45,378 bases of DNA from Acidobacteriota bacterium (GTDB lineage: Bacteria > Acidobacteriota > Terriglobia > Terriglobales > Acidobacteriaceae). The stretch covers positions 1 through 45,378 of the forward strand of contig QIAA01000111.1 of NCBI GenBank assembly GCA_003224905.1. Reading direction: 5' to 3'. The position numbers and the translations under genes are program-made. Of the stretch, positions 18,117 through 26,953 are shown piece by piece. The notes under the pieces are model-generated. The model ran no database searches. It was not told the origin of the DNA and saw only the letters and a list, made by a program, of their open reading frames with translations. Within the stretch, counting starts at the first letter, position 1; every line of letters begins with the position of its first letter.

Positions 18117-19709
18117 CTACTTTTCGTGTTTCTTTTTCTTCACGATCTCCCACAGAATATTTTTTCCATGTTGCTGCGTGAGAAAAGCGCGGGGCCGATT
18201 TAGATCGGCCAACGTCCCAGCTATCTGGGACGCGAGCGTGCCTCCTGCTGAGACGTGCAGCCCCGTAGGCTCATTGTCGCCTTCATTCTGAAACCCAGGA
18301 GTTCCGGCGAGCGACACGTCAAGTTCCGACAGCTTGTCGCGACCGAGGGCTATGAAGCGAGAGGCGGGCGAGCCGTCCACTCGAAGAACCCAAACTGAAT
18401 CCAATCTGTCGAGTTGACTGTGCAGGGTGTCTCCGCGGTCTTCCGCAACCAGCAATGTGTTCGCGTCTGCGAAGGTTACGTTGTCAAATGAGGAGTGGAT
18501 GGCATCCCCCAGGACGAAGATCGAGATCGTCCCGGCTTCGCGGTCGGAGTTGAGCTCTACCCGGAAGATCGATCCCCACGAACCGCGAGCGGCTAGATCA
18601 GGTGTGCCAGCATTGGCGCTAGTATCACCAGTCGGGTCGAAGAAGAAGGTCTGGAAGTTCGAGCCAGGCAGGAACTGCGCATTCTCCGGACGCTTGAATG
18701 GACTCGCCCCGGCGCTCTTCGCGGCAGCATTGGCGTCGAAGGAATCGGTGCCGTCGACAGCCGTGTCATGCACTGTGATCCACTGCACCGGATACGAAGT
18801 GCCGGGCGTGTGCAACTGCAGTTGCGCCAGAGAGAAAATGTCGCCATTCGGATCATCCGCGTGGAAGGTGATCGGTACGCCATCAATCGACACTTGGAGC
18901 GCTTGCAGCTTGCCGCCTTTGGAAAAATCCGTCTTGTCGTATGGCACGAGCCGGTAGACAAAGGAATTAGGTTGGCGCGCATTTTTCGGACTGTTAGGAT
19001 CAGCCGGATCGACCGGCACGGAAACACCGCCTGCATCTTCAATAATCAGGATGTTCCCCTGATCGTCCGGATGAACTCCTTCATAACCAGCCTTGCCGAA
19101 GACTCCGTCCAGCGTCGTTACCACTGGAGGCCAACCTGGGGTCACCTGAATGACACCGCCATTTGACCCTGCTTCCTGAGTGAAAAGCAGCGTTTTACTG
19201 AAAGGGTCGTAAGTCGAGCCGTCGATGGAGTTGAAGTGTGTAAGGCCATCTTCGCCCAGAGGAGTCAGCAGCGTAATTCTGTGCGCTGGGTCGGTCACGT
19301 CCAGATTGACGCGAGTGATATAGGCCAGATCGCCACCGTTTTCATGTCCCTGGAAGATGAAATGCCGCCCATAATCGTAGCCCGATGCAGGGCCGCCGGG
19401 ATTGCTGTCAAAGATCAAATAGAGGTTTTGGTCGGGCTCCGTCTTGGTGCGCTCGACCGGTTCCGGAACGGGGAAATCATTCAAGAACCCGTAATTCGTG
19501 ATGACCCCGGACGGATTCTCCAATGAGTCGGAACCCTGCACCACTTCTCGCAGACGGAATTGCGGCGCCACCAGCGTAGGTGGATGCGCAATGCGCTTTC
19601 TGGCGCGGGGAACTCTAGATGTGATTGGACCAATACCGCTTTGCCCAAAAACCAATGTCACGGTCAGCACGAAAACCATGCTGAAAAAAAGATGTCGAAC
19701 AGTGCGCAT
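18117..19709 (-). CDS. Secreted PhoX/DUF839-like protein
   Basis: The protein has 530 residues. An ATG exists at 19724, but the one at 19709 is preceded by AAAGGAG at 6 nt and starts a clean signal peptide (MRTVRHLFFSMVFVLTVTLVFG), so I use it. The mature part is propeller-like, with conserved segments seen in PhoX/DUF839 phosphatase-like proteins: HFIFQGHENGG, EGVHPDDQGNILIIEDAGG, NSFVYRLVPYD, ENAQFLPGSNFQTFFFDPTGD, LLVAEDRGD and GDNEPTGLHVSAGG. PhoX is a calcium/iron-dependent alkaline phosphatase; I cannot confirm that the metal ligands are kept. A Lys-rich tail (KKKKHEK) ends the protein. The next gene upstream, on the same strand, ends in a terminator, so this gene has its own promoter. 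Confidence 0.6.
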   Translation of the reverse strand: MRTVRHLFFSMVFVLTVTLVFGQSGIGPITSRVPRARKRIAHPPTLVAPQFRLREVVQGSDSLENPSGVITNYGFLNDFPVPEPVERTKTEPDQNLYLIFDSNPGGPASGYDYGRHFIFQGHENGGDLAYITRVNLDVTDPAHRITLLTPLGEDGLTHFNSIDGSTYDPFSKTLLFTQEAGSNGGVIQVTPGWPPVVTTLDGVFGKAGYEGVHPDDQGNILIIEDAGGVSVPVDPADPNSPKNARQPNSFVYRLVPYDKTDFSKGGKLQALQVSIDGVPITFHADDPNGDIFSLAQLQLHTPGTSYPVQWITVHDTAVDGTDSFDANAAAKSAGASPFKRPENAQFLPGSNFQTFFFDPTGDTSANAGTPDLAARGSWGSIFRVELNSDREAGTISIFVLGDAIHSSFDNVTFADANTLLVAEDRGDTLHSQLDRLDSVWVLRVDGSPASRFIALGRDKLSELDVSLAGTPGFQNEGDNEPTGLHVSAGGTLASQIAGTLADLNRPRAFLTQQHGKNILWEIVKKKKHEK

Positions 19710-19911
19710 GCAAACTCCTTTCATCTTGTGTTTAAGGTTGGGGGACGGGTTAGGGTTGAGGGTAGCTGGTGCTGAAGAGACGCTAAGTTGGCTTGGTTTC
19801 AGTGATGTTTCAGAGTGGTTAAAATCTCGTGAATTCGGGCCTGGCCAGTGGAGATGTTAAGAGAAAAAGTTTGCAGCGGAAAAGAACTTGCGCGCGAAGA
19901 GCCTCGCGGTT

Positions 19912-19939
19912 AAAAAAAGCCGCCGGAGCAACCGGCGGC
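19912..19939 (-). terminator. Intrinsic terminator
   Basis: Read on the minus strand, GCCGCCGG and CCGGCGGC pair perfectly (8 bp, 19932-19939 with 19919-19926) around a 5-nt loop and are followed directly by seven T (the A run at 19912-19918). It lies 24 bp past the stop of the secreted Gly/Tyr-rich gene and should end that transcript. Confidence 0.85.
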
Positions 19940-19963
19940 CCATATCCAAATCAAGTCTTGATA

Positions 19964-20563
19964 TTAGAAGCCCCATCCGCGATATCCGCCGCGGAAATTG
20001 GATTCATATCCAGAGCGGTAGCCGCTGGTGTACTGCGACCGATAGGCATTGATATCGCCATATCCCGAGTACCCATGGGTCCCGCGACTGTCGCCGCGCG
20101 GGTAGGGGTTAAACGGCTTATGCTCGGCCATGTCCTTGCGGGCCTGGTAGACACCATCCTGGTATCCGATGCTGTAGCCATTATTTCCGTGGTAACCGCC
20201 GCTTGGATATCCATAGCCGCCGTAGCCGCCACTAGGGTATCCGTAGCCGCCGTAACTGCCGCTGGGATAACCGTACCAGCCACCGGGGTAACCTGACCCG
20301 CCGCGATTGTAGTAGCCGTGGTCGCGATCACGCCAACGCCAATCGTCGCGATCATGATCCCTGTGCCACCAGCCATGGTGCTCACGTTCCCACTGCTCGT
20401 GGCGTTCGTGATCCCGCCGGCGATCATGGTCCCTGTCCTTATCGTGATCGTGGTGACGGTCGCGACGCCAATGATCATCGTCATCGTGGTCACGAGCCAT
20501 CCCCAAGCTGCTGAAAGCCAGCGTCATGATCACCACCAGTGCTGCCATTCTCATAGTTCGCAT
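19964..20563 (-). CDS. Secreted His/Asp/Arg-rich and Gly/Tyr-repeat protein
   Basis: The protein has 199 residues from the ATG at 20563, chosen because GGAGG lies upstream and a signal peptide follows at once (MRTMRMAALVVIMTLAFSSLGMA). The mature protein has a highly charged segment rich in His, Asp and Arg (about 25-80), then three near-perfect repeats of GYPSGGYGGY type (about 92-126). It ends in a Tyr/Gly-rich domain with the pattern GYQDGVYQARKDM, KPFNPYPRGDSRGTHGY and YRSQYTSGYRSGYE. The terminal pattern resembles a recurring acidobacterial secreted domain of unknown function. Metal binding or a surface-coat role is conceivable from composition only. It carries its own intrinsic terminator. 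Confidence 0.75.
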   Translation of the reverse strand: MRTMRMAALVVIMTLAFSSLGMARDHDDDDHWRRDRHHDHDKDRDHDRRRDHERHEQWEREHHGWWHRDHDRDDWRWRDRDHGYYNRGGSGYPGGWYGYPSGSYGGYGYPSGGYGGYGYPSGGYHGNNGYSIGYQDGVYQARKDMAEHKPFNPYPRGDSRGTHGYSGYGDINAYRSQYTSGYRSGYESNFRGGYRGWGF

Positions 20564-20705
20564 GATTTTTCCTCCACCGGGTATCATGGTTAGCCCTCTG
20601 ACGGTCGCTTATTGCGCCCGTCTGCTGTCGCTGACTTTCCCGGTTGCTGTGAAGTGGGATGCATTGTTACGGTTAGTTTGCTGCTTGGCGCGCTCATATT
20701 TTGTG

Positions 20706-20724
20706 AAGCTTAAGCCAAGCTTAA
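20706..20724. repeat. Direct repeat AAGCTTAA x2, 11-bp period
   Basis: AAGCTTAA occurs at 20706-20713 and again at 20717-20724, one helical turn apart, about 65-80 nt upstream of the 3-hydroxybutyryl-CoA dehydrogenase start. A tandem operator is possible; chance is also possible in this locally AT-rich stretch. Confidence 0.3.
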
Positions 20725-20787
20725 ATATCTAGCTAAGAATAAGTTGCGGGCATTGTGGCTTTCAGTTTTGCCTCCCGGAGAAAGCGT

Positions 20788-21636
20788 ATGAAAATCGAAA
20801 GTGTCGGAGTACTAGGCGCAGGGACGATGGGTAACGGGATAGCCCACGTCTTCGCCCGTAGCGGCTTCAAAGTGATGCTATGCGACGTGGGGCAGCGATT
20901 CCTCGATCGGGCACTTCACACCATGGACAGCAACCTTGAGCGCGAGGTTGCGAAGAACAAAATCACTGCCGCCGACAAAGCCGCAGCACTCGAGAGAATC
21001 GTGCCCACGTTGGACCGCTCAAAATTGGCGGAATGCGATTTCCTTATCGAGGCGGCGACAGAAAAATTCGAAATCAAATCCGAGCTTTTCCGGGATCTCG
21101 ATCGCATCTGCCGCCCAGAGGTAATTCTGGCATCAAATACATCCTCGATTTCAATAACAAAGCTGGCAGCAATGACTAAGCGGCCGGAACAAGTCATCGG
21201 CATGCACTTTTTCAATCCCGTACCTGTAATGAAGCTGGTCGAGGTGATTCGCGGACTGGCAACATCAGATGAGACCCTCACTTCCGTTCGCGACCTGGCG
21301 GTGCAGTTAGGAAAGGCTCCGGTCGAGGTGAATGACGCACCAGGCTTCGTCTCCAATCGCGTGCTCATGCCATTGCTGAACGAGGCTATATACGCCGTAA
21401 TGGAAGGAGTCGCCACGCCCGATGCCGTCGACGAAGTCTTCAAGCTCGGGATGGCGCATCCCATGGGTCCGCTCACGCTGGCAGACTTCATCGGCCTCGA
21501 TGTGTGCCTCGACATCATGCGCGTCCTGCAGGAAGGTCTGGGCGATCCCAAGTATCGGCCCTGTCCACTGCTGGTCAAGATGGTGGACGCCGGCTGGCTG
21601 GGGAAGAAGGCTGGCCGAGGATTCTACAAGTACTGA
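20788..21636 (+). CDS. 3-hydroxybutyryl-CoA dehydrogenase
   Basis: The protein has 282 residues, the usual length for the single-domain-pair enzyme. The ATG at 20788 is preceded by GGAGAAA and is preferred over the open upstream frame. It interconverts 3-hydroxybutyryl-CoA and acetoacetyl-CoA with NAD(P). The Rossmann motif GAGTMGNG is at 10-17, the catalytic Ser/His region is ASNTSS (115-120) and GMHFFNPVPVMKLVEV (His140), and the C-terminal dimerisation domain contains NRVLMPLLNEA and GMAHPMGPLTLADFIGLD. No thiolase or crotonase gene is adjacent, so its pathway (butyrate-type metabolism, fatty-acid breakdown or PHB-related) is unclear. It converges on the oxidase operon. Confidence 0.92.
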   Translation: MKIESVGVLGAGTMGNGIAHVFARSGFKVMLCDVGQRFLDRALHTMDSNLEREVAKNKITAADKAAALERIVPTLDRSKLAECDFLIEAATEKFEIKSELFRDLDRICRPEVILASNTSSISITKLAAMTKRPEQVIGMHFFNPVPVMKLVEVIRGLATSDETLTSVRDLAVQLGKAPVEVNDAPGFVSNRVLMPLLNEAIYAVMEGVATPDAVDEVFKLGMAHPMGPLTLADFIGLDVCLDIMRVLQEGLGDPKYRPCPLLVKMVDAGWLGKKAGRGFYKY

Positions 21637-21675
21637 GGCGCTGTTTGGACGAGCCTCACTGGCAAGCTCGCGCTA

Positions 21676-21978
21676 CTACGCCCCGCCAGCAAGTCCGGGG
21701 CGGCGAATGAAGTAGTCGGTCAGACTCAGTCCCAGCAGAATGAGCAGCCAGAACAATGCGGAAATGATGACTACCCGGGTCAGCTTCTCGCTGGTGTACT
21801 TCACGTGCATGAAGATGAGCACGACCAGCAGCGCCTTGCCGCTGGCGATCAGCAGGGCGACGACCGTGTTCAGGGGGCCGAGGTCTACAGTCGAGACCCA
21901 CGCCGTAATGCCGGTGAGGCAGATCAGGACCGCCCAGATCGTCCAGTAGAGCTTGCTCGAGAGTATGTGTTCTGACAT
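21676..21978 (-). CDS. Cytochrome c oxidase subunit IV
   Basis: The protein has 100 residues and three membrane helices (LYWTIWAVLICLTGITAWVS, NTVVALLIASGKALLVVLIFM, VVIISALFWLLILLGLSLTD). It matches the small CtaF/CyoD-type subunit of caa3 oxidases, with HVKYTSEKLTR in the second loop. It is the last gene of the respiratory supercluster, 4 bp after subunit III. No T-run terminator follows; a GC-rich inverted repeat (CGCCCCG/CGGGGCG, 21679-21702) lies inside the 3' end of the gene. Confidence 0.88.
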   Translation of the reverse strand: MSEHILSSKLYWTIWAVLICLTGITAWVSTVDLGPLNTVVALLIASGKALLVVLIFMHVKYTSEKLTRVVIISALFWLLILLGLSLTDYFIRRPGLAGGA

Positions 21979-21982
21979 TTTG

Positions 21983-22678
21983 CTATCCGTGCGGCCTGCG
22001 ATCGATCAGGTAAAGAAGCGGAAAAAGATAAATCCACACGATATCCACGAAGTGCCAATACAAACCGGCGATTTCCACTGGAGTGTGATATTCAGGAGTG
22101 AAGCGGCCGCGCCAGGCCATCCAGGTGATCACGCCAAAAATCCCGACGCCGATGATCATGTGCAGCGCGTGCATACCGGTCATCGCGAAGTAGAGAGAAA
22201 AGAAAATTTGTGCGCGGCCCTGATCAACTGGCTTCTCAGTGCTCTCCTGCTTGAAGTGAAATGAATATCCAGGTACGTGGTGCTCTGTGAATTTCTCATT
22301 CCACTCGTAAGCCTTGACTCCGAGAAAAACGAGTCCAAACAGGATCGTAAGCACGAGCAGAGTCACTAGCAGCATGCGTTTTCCAAGCTGCGCCGCACGG
22401 ACCGAGAGCGCGACAGTGAGGCTGCTGCAGATGAGCACAGCTGTATTTACTGCGCCGATGGGAAGATTCAAGGTGCGACTTCCGGCGGCGAATTCGTTGA
22501 AATACCACATGCGATACACGAGATAGGCGAGGAACATGCCGCCGAAGAACATGATCTCGGTGCCCAGAAAAATCCACATCCCCAGAGATGAAGCATTCCT
22601 CTGCTGCTCCATGTCGGCGAAGTGATGCTGCAGGCCGGGAGTGTGCTCGAGAGCCAACGGAGCCGGGCTATCGCTCAA
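21983..22678 (-). CDS. Cytochrome c oxidase subunit III
   Basis: The protein has 231 residues with five membrane helices, the short form found in caa3/bo3-type oxidases. Typical segments are [55 protein letters not shown] and [22 protein letters not shown]. It has no redox centre and stabilises subunit I. The start overlaps the end of subunit I by 11 bp, so translation is probably coupled. Confidence 0.93.
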   Translation of the reverse strand: MSDSPAPLALEHTPGLQHHFADMEQQRNASSLGMWIFLGTEIMFFGGMFLAYLVYRMWYFNEFAAGSRTLNLPIGAVNTAVLICSSLTVALSVRAAQLGKRMLLVTLLVLTILFGLVFLGVKAYEWNEKFTEHHVPGYSFHFKQESTEKPVDQGRAQIFFSLYFAMTGMHALHMIIGVGIFGVITWMAWRGRFTPEYHTPVEIAGLYWHFVDIVWIYLFPLLYLIDRRPHG

Positions 22679-24305
22679 CGCGGACCTCCTCGAGAGCGGG
22701 CAGTTCGTTGTAGTTATAGGCTTCCCAGGTCACGACGGGAGTTTCTTCGAAATTGAAAGTCGGCGGCGGGGAAGTCGTCTTCCATTCAAGGCCGGCGGCG
22801 TTCCAGGGGTTGTCATCCGCCAGTTTGCCGTACCGCATCGACCACAAAAAATAGACCATGGGCAGCAGATATCCAACAGCGAGGATGGTAGAGCCTGCGG
22901 TTGAAAGCACGTTGAGCACCTGGAACTCAGGCGGATACTGCCAGTACCGGCGCGGCATGCCCAGATAACCGAGAATGAATTGCGGGAAGAACGTGAGATT
23001 GAAGCCGAGAAAAACAATCAGCGCCGCCAAACGTCCCCAGGATTCCGGATATAAGCGGCCGGAGATCTTCGGCCACCAGTAGTGCATGCCGCCAAGATAT
23101 CCCATCACCGTACCGCCCACCATGATGTAGTGAAAGTGAGCGACCACGAAGTACGTGTCAGTGACGTGAACATCGATTCCCAGAGCTGCGAGAAACAGGC
23201 CGGTCAATCCTCCCATAGTGAAGAGGCCTATGAAGCCGAAGGCGTACAGCATGGGCGTGGAAAATGAAACGGAGCCTTTGTAAAGTGTGGCCGTCCAATT
23301 AAAAACCTTGATCGCCGAAGGTACGGCAACCAGGTAACTGAGAATGGAAAAAATCAGGGCCGCATACAGCGACATGCCGGCCACGAACATGTGGTGAGCC
23401 CAGACGAAAAAGCCGATGACTGCGATCCCGATGCTGGCCATGGCGACGAAGTAATAGCCGAAAACTCGCTTGCGCGAAAAGCAGGTCACAATCTCGCTCA
23501 CTACTCCCATCGAGGGCAGAATCATGATGTAGACCGCGGGATGCGAGTAGAACCAGAACAGGTGCTGAAACAGCAACGGATCGCCGCCGCGCGTGGGATC
23601 GAAAATTCCCAGATGGAAGGCGCGCTCCAGAACCACCAGCACCAGCGTGATCGCGATGACCGGAGTTCCCAGCAGCATGATGACGCTGGTGGCATAGTGT
23701 GACCACAAGAACAACGGGAGGCGCGACCAGGTGAGTCCGGGTGCGCGCATGCGATGAATGGTCACAATAAAATTCAGGCCGGTAAGAATGGACGAGAATC
23801 CGTTGATAAAAACCCCCAGCCCTGCTTCCACTACGGCGGTATTGCTGAAAGCCGTGCTGAATGGCGTGTAGAAGGTCCAGCCGGTATCCAGGCCGCCGGT
23901 CAACATCGCGTGCAGCACGAGAATGCCGCCGGCAATATAGCAGTACCAGCTCAGCAGATTGATTTTCGGGAAGGCCAGATCCCGTGCCCCAATCATCAGT
24001 GGGACCAGAAAATTTCCCAGCACAGCCGGCACGGCGGGAATCAGGAAGAAGAAGACCATGATCACGCCATGCATGGTGAACAGCTTGTTATAGGTATCGG
24101 CCTGAACCAGATCACCGGCAGGAGTCAGCAGTTCCAACCGGATGAGCAGGGCAAAAAATCCTCCAATAAAGAAAAAGAACGTAATCGAGGCGAGGTACAG
24201 CAGGGCGATACGCTTGTGATCGGTGGTGAGCAGCCACGAACGTATGCCGTACTCTTTATTCAGATAATGCTCGCGTTCAGCGGCTATCGAAACTGCGGTT
24301 GCCAT
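22668..24305 (-). CDS. Cytochrome c oxidase subunit I, A2-type
   Basis: The protein has 545 residues and 12-13 membrane helices. It is the catalytic haem-copper subunit that reduces oxygen and pumps protons. Haem and copper ligands are visible: His in [11 protein letters not shown], the CuB His/Tyr region [14 protein letters not shown], the His pair in VWAHHMF, and [12 protein letters not shown] for the two haem ligands. The YSHPAVY sequence replaces the GHPEVY of mitochondrial-like A1 enzymes; the D-pathway Glu is absent and the Tyr-Ser pair marks an A2-type oxidase. The gene begins 1 bp after subunit II. Confidence 0.95.
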   Translation of the reverse strand: MATAVSIAAEREHYLNKEYGIRSWLLTTDHKRIALLYLASITFFFFIGGFFALLIRLELLTPAGDLVQADTYNKLFTMHGVIMVFFFLIPAVPAVLGNFLVPLMIGARDLAFPKINLLSWYCYIAGGILVLHAMLTGGLDTGWTFYTPFSTAFSNTAVVEAGLGVFINGFSSILTGLNFIVTIHRMRAPGLTWSRLPLFLWSHYATSVIMLLGTPVIAITLVLVVLERAFHLGIFDPTRGGDPLLFQHLFWFYSHPAVYIMILPSMGVVSEIVTCFSRKRVFGYYFVAMASIGIAVIGFFVWAHHMFVAGMSLYAALIFSILSYLVAVPSAIKVFNWTATLYKGSVSFSTPMLYAFGFIGLFTMGGLTGLFLAALGIDVHVTDTYFVVAHFHYIMVGGTVMGYLGGMHYWWPKISGRLYPESWGRLAALIVFLGFNLTFFPQFILGYLGMPRRYWQYPPEFQVLNVLSTAGSTILAVGYLLPMVYFLWSMRYGKLADDNPWNAAGLEWKTTSPPPTFNFEETPVVTWEAYNYNELPALEEVRVER

Positions 24306-24306
24306 G

Positions 24307-25302
24307 CTATTCCTTCGGCTCCTGCGGCTGCTTGCCGGGAGAAATGAGACTGGGACTTCCCGCGGCTCCCGATGCCTGCGGCGTAAGCGACTTCACGTAA
24401 GCGACGAGCGCGGTTAGCTGCTCTTCGCTCACTAACCCTTGAAACACCGGCATGATGGGCTTGAATCCGCTGACGAGTTTCGCGCTGGGATTCAGGATCG
24501 ATTCGCGAATGTAATTTTCATCCGCTGCGATCGTGCGCCCATCCTCAAGTTGCACTTTATTGCCAAACAAGCCGACCAGGTCCGGGCCGCGCCCTTGAGT
24601 ATCGAAACGATGGCAGGTGTTGCAGCCGAGCTGCAGGAACATGCTCTGGCCGTTCGCTGCCATCGAACCGGAAGCGGCGCCGCCGGTGAGCCAGGCCTGA
24701 TATTGCGCCGGTTCCATCACCACCACCTGCCCGATCATCCCGGAGTGCTGCGTTCCGCAATACTCGGCACAGAACAGGTGATACGTGCCGGGCCGCGTGG
24801 CGCGAAACCAGGCTGTGGTGTAGCGGCCGGGAATGACATCCTGCTTGATGCGGAATGCGGGTACGTAGAAGCTGTGAATCACATCCTGCGAGGTCATGAT
24901 CATTCTCACGTCGCGCCCGACTGGCACGTGCAGTTCGTTGATCTCGCGCTGGCCCTCTTCGTGCTGCAGCTTCCACATCCATTGCTTTGCCACCACATAA
25001 ATCTCTGCTGCGCCTCGAGGCGGCGTACGCTCCAGAAAAAAGATGCGTGCCCCCCAGACAAAAATCACCATGAAGATGGCGAGCGGAACGATCGACCAGG
25101 TAAATTCCAGCACATTCGAGCCGTCGATCTGCTCTGCCTCGCGCCCGGCGCGCCGCCGGTAGCGCAGGGCGAAGATCGTGATCATGATGAAAATAGCGAC
25201 GCTCATGAACGCCGACAACAGCACCAGAAAGATGTAGAGCGCGTCTACGCTTCCGGCTGTGGTCGATGCCCTTACGGGCCAGAGTGGAAAGTTGTCGAAC
25301 AT
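24307..25302 (-). CDS. Cytochrome c oxidase subunit II with fused cytochrome c domain (caa3 type)
   Basis: The protein has 331 residues. Two N-terminal helices ([20 protein letters not shown] and [20 protein letters not shown]) anchor a cupredoxin domain that holds the binuclear CuA site: His in [16 protein letters not shown] and [13 protein letters not shown] class I cytochrome c domain follows with haem motif CNTCH (about 233-237) and the axial Met in KPIMPVF. The fusion defines the caa3 arrangement, in which the c domain takes electrons from a donor, here presumably ACIII. It starts 38 bp after the SCO gene. Confidence 0.95.
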   Translation of the reverse strand: MFDNFPLWPVRASTTAGSVDALYIFLVLLSAFMSVAIFIMITIFALRYRRRAGREAEQIDGSNVLEFTWSIVPLAIFMVIFVWGARIFFLERTPPRGAAEIYVVAKQWMWKLQHEEGQREINELHVPVGRDVRMIMTSQDVIHSFYVPAFRIKQDVIPGRYTTAWFRATRPGTYHLFCAEYCGTQHSGMIGQVVVMEPAQYQAWLTGGAASGSMAANGQSMFLQLGCNTCHRFDTQGRGPDLVGLFGNKVQLEDGRTIAADENYIRESILNPSAKLVSGFKPIMPVFQGLVSEEQLTALVAYVKSLTPQASGAAGSPSLISPGKQPQEPKE

Positions 25303-25340
25303 GCTAGTCGCTAGCTCTTAGCTGTTAGCTCCTCAATGTT

Positions 25341-26234
25341 TCATGTTGTTGTTCGCCTGCGACTCAGTGCGACGAACATCACGCCTAACGTGAGAATGGT
25401 CGCAATCGCCGAAAGGCGAACGATCCTCGTGATGATCGCGCTGTATTTCCCGGTTGCGGGATCGTAGTGGTAGCAATACAGCAGCACCTGATCCACAAGC
25501 GTTCCGATCTTATTGTCCGAGGCCTGAACTAATCCGAGGCGCAGGTCCTTCGGCGCGAACTCCACGCCGTAGTAGTACTGAGAAATGCGTCCGTCCGGAG
25601 TCAGAATCATGATGGCAGTGGCGTGGGCGAACTGGCCTGTTTTCTCGATGTACTCGTATTGAAATCCTGCGGCCTTGGTAAGCGCAGCAATCGATTCCTG
25701 CGGCCCTGTAAGGAAGTGCCAGCCCTGCTCCGCTCTGGGACGTTTGTAACGCTTCAGGAACTCGGCTTTTTTGGCGCTGGCCATTTCCGGAGTTTCTCGC
25801 GGGTCAAAGCTGATGGTGAGCACATCAAACTCTTCGCCAATATCAAATTTCAGCACGCGCAGCGCGCTTTCGAGTCCGCTGAGCACTTCCCCGCACAACA
25901 TCGGACACTGGTAGTAGACCAGGTTGAGGATCATCGGCCTTTTTCCGAAATAATCTTCCAGTCGGACCGTCTTCCCTGTTTCATCGCGAAAGACCAGTTG
26001 CGGTGGGATCTGTTCGTTCAGGCGTTGTTCGATCGCGACGTTCTTCAGGCCCGGTGGGCGCACGTTTGCAGGTGGGGACATGATGCCCTTGGACATGGCT
26101 TGAGAGAGGGCGCAGATGGATGTGCAACAAAGAATGAGGGCGATGGCGAGAACGTGGTCGAGAATTGCGAATCTCTTGCGGGCATGCGAGGTGTGGAAGG
26201 GACAGGAGGCGCCTCGGACAGACGCGCCGCCCAT
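25341..26234 (-). CDS. SCO1/SenC-family copper chaperone
   Basis: The protein has 297 residues from ATG 26234. The frame is open to 26432, but that extension is the translation of a palindromic repeat and is not protein-like. SCO proteins load copper into CuA. The copper-binding CxxxC is in YYQCPMLCGEV and the distal His in GQFAHATAIMIL, within a thioredoxin fold (VLTISFDPRETPEMA). A signal anchor (ILDHVLAIALILCCTSICALS) and a C-terminal membrane helix (LSAIATILTLGVMFVALS) flank the domain. The only in-frame ATG before the signal lies inside the repeat, with no good ribosome site, so the true start is uncertain. Confidence 0.88.
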   Translation of the reverse strand: MGGASVRGASCPFHTSHARKRFAILDHVLAIALILCCTSICALSQAMSKGIMSPPANVRPPGLKNVAIEQRLNEQIPPQLVFRDETGKTVRLEDYFGKRPMILNLVYYQCPMLCGEVLSGLESALRVLKFDIGEEFDVLTISFDPRETPEMASAKKAEFLKRYKRPRAEQGWHFLTGPQESIAALTKAAGFQYEYIEKTGQFAHATAIMILTPDGRISQYYYGVEFAPKDLRLGLVQASDNKIGTLVDQVLLYCYHYDPATGKYSAIITRIVRLSAIATILTLGVMFVALSRRRTTT

Positions 26235-26312
26235 GCGGGGCGTAGTTCGGGTCTGCGCTGACCCAGGGCTTACGCGCTGGGCTGTCCTATCTCGCCCCTT
26301 CGGGGCTGGTTC
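26228..26312. repeat. GC-rich multi-hairpin repeat, copy A
   Basis: This is one of two related copies (the other is at 28830-28914). Shared parts, in plus-strand order, are CGCCCATGCGGGGCG (26228-26242, identical in both), a CCCAGGGC hairpin (26262-26281, one mismatch here) and GCCCC-TTC-GGGGC (26294-26306). It lies between the 173-residue-protein gene and the SCO gene and includes the ATG used for SCO. Confidence 0.8.
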
Positions 26313-26399
26313 GGAGGAGCTTCCTTCAAAGTGCTCGCCCTGAGTCCTGGGACAACATTCCATCATTCGACGACTTGCTCCATTTTTCATTTTGTGTAC

Positions 26400-26419
26400 G
26401 GCGGACGAGGGCGTCCGCC
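26400..26419. repeat. Short palindromic repeat, copy 1
   Basis: GGCGGACG (26400-26407) and CGTCCGCC (26412-26419) pair perfectly around AGGG. A second copy at 36856-36875 differs by one compensated base pair. It lies in the gap just downstream of the 173-residue-protein gene. Confidence 0.75.
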
Positions 26420-26428
26420 CCTGCGTAT

Positions 26429-26950
26429 TCATTGCTTCTTCTGTCTTTGGCTCGTATCCGAGCGCTGCGCCGCCTGACGGCCCAGGTTCACGGGAGAAGG
26501 CGGAACACTTCCCGCCTGCGGACGGGTCGGCAATCCGCGGTGCGCGATCAACTGCATCGCGCGATCGATTGGAATGCGCACTACCCCACGTTGTTGATCC
26601 ACGTAGCCATAACTGTTCAGTAGTTTGTCTTCATTGAGCCGGAAGGAATTGATCTCAATTCGTTCATTTCCTTCCAGCCGTGGCTCAGGAAATTGATTGA
26701 TGTCCTGCGGCTTCACCGAGCGCGTATCCGGCTGAGCCGGACGCAGCGAAGGCATCGTTGGTCCCAGCCGCGTTTGCCGCATCTGCTCCGTGCGATCCAT
26801 GTAGCGCAGCATGCCTGCAATCACGAAGTGCACCAGCACGCCGAACACAGCCAGCCCGATCAGAAAGGCGATGATCGCACCCGGGCTCAAGTCGCTGCGC
26901 TCGAACTCCTGCTCCTTGTGCTGTTCGTGCATGTTTATCTCGTCAGGCAT
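26429..26950 (-). CDS. Small membrane-anchored protein of the ACIII-oxidase locus, function unknown
   Basis: The protein has 173 residues. A cytoplasmic N-terminus rich in Glu and His precedes one membrane helix (about 24-46, IIAFLIGLAVFGVLVHFVIA), with an extracytoplasmic remainder. The distinctive part is EINSFRLNEDKLLNSYGYVD followed by GVVRIPIDRAMQLIAHRGLPTRP, a segment I associate with proteins beside acidobacterial ACIII and oxidase genes. It has no haem or metal motif. The gene starts 3 bp after actF, so it belongs to the operon and may be an assembly factor or accessory subunit. Confidence 0.7.
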   Translation of the reverse strand: MPDEINMHEQHKEQEFERSDLSPGAIIAFLIGLAVFGVLVHFVIAGMLRYMDRTEQMRQTRLGPTMPSLRPAQPDTRSVKPQDINQFPEPRLEGNERIEINSFRLNEDKLLNSYGYVDQQRGVVRIPIDRAMQLIAHRGLPTRPQAGSVPPSPVNLGRQAAQRSDTSQRQKKQ

Positions 26951-26953
26951 ATC

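Noticed and set aside
18193..18210. Inverted repeat GGCCGAT/ATCGGCC as a terminator
   Set aside because: It lies inside the PhoX-like coding sequence and has no T-run.
20200..20290. Array-like tandem repeats suggesting CRISPR
   Set aside because: The repeats are about 30 bp, in frame, and encode GYPSGGYGGY-type units; there are no unique spacers or cas genes.
26235..26432. N-terminal extension of the SCO protein
   Set aside because: It is the translation of the palindromic repeat and the adjoining gap, has no family similarity and precedes a normal signal anchor.
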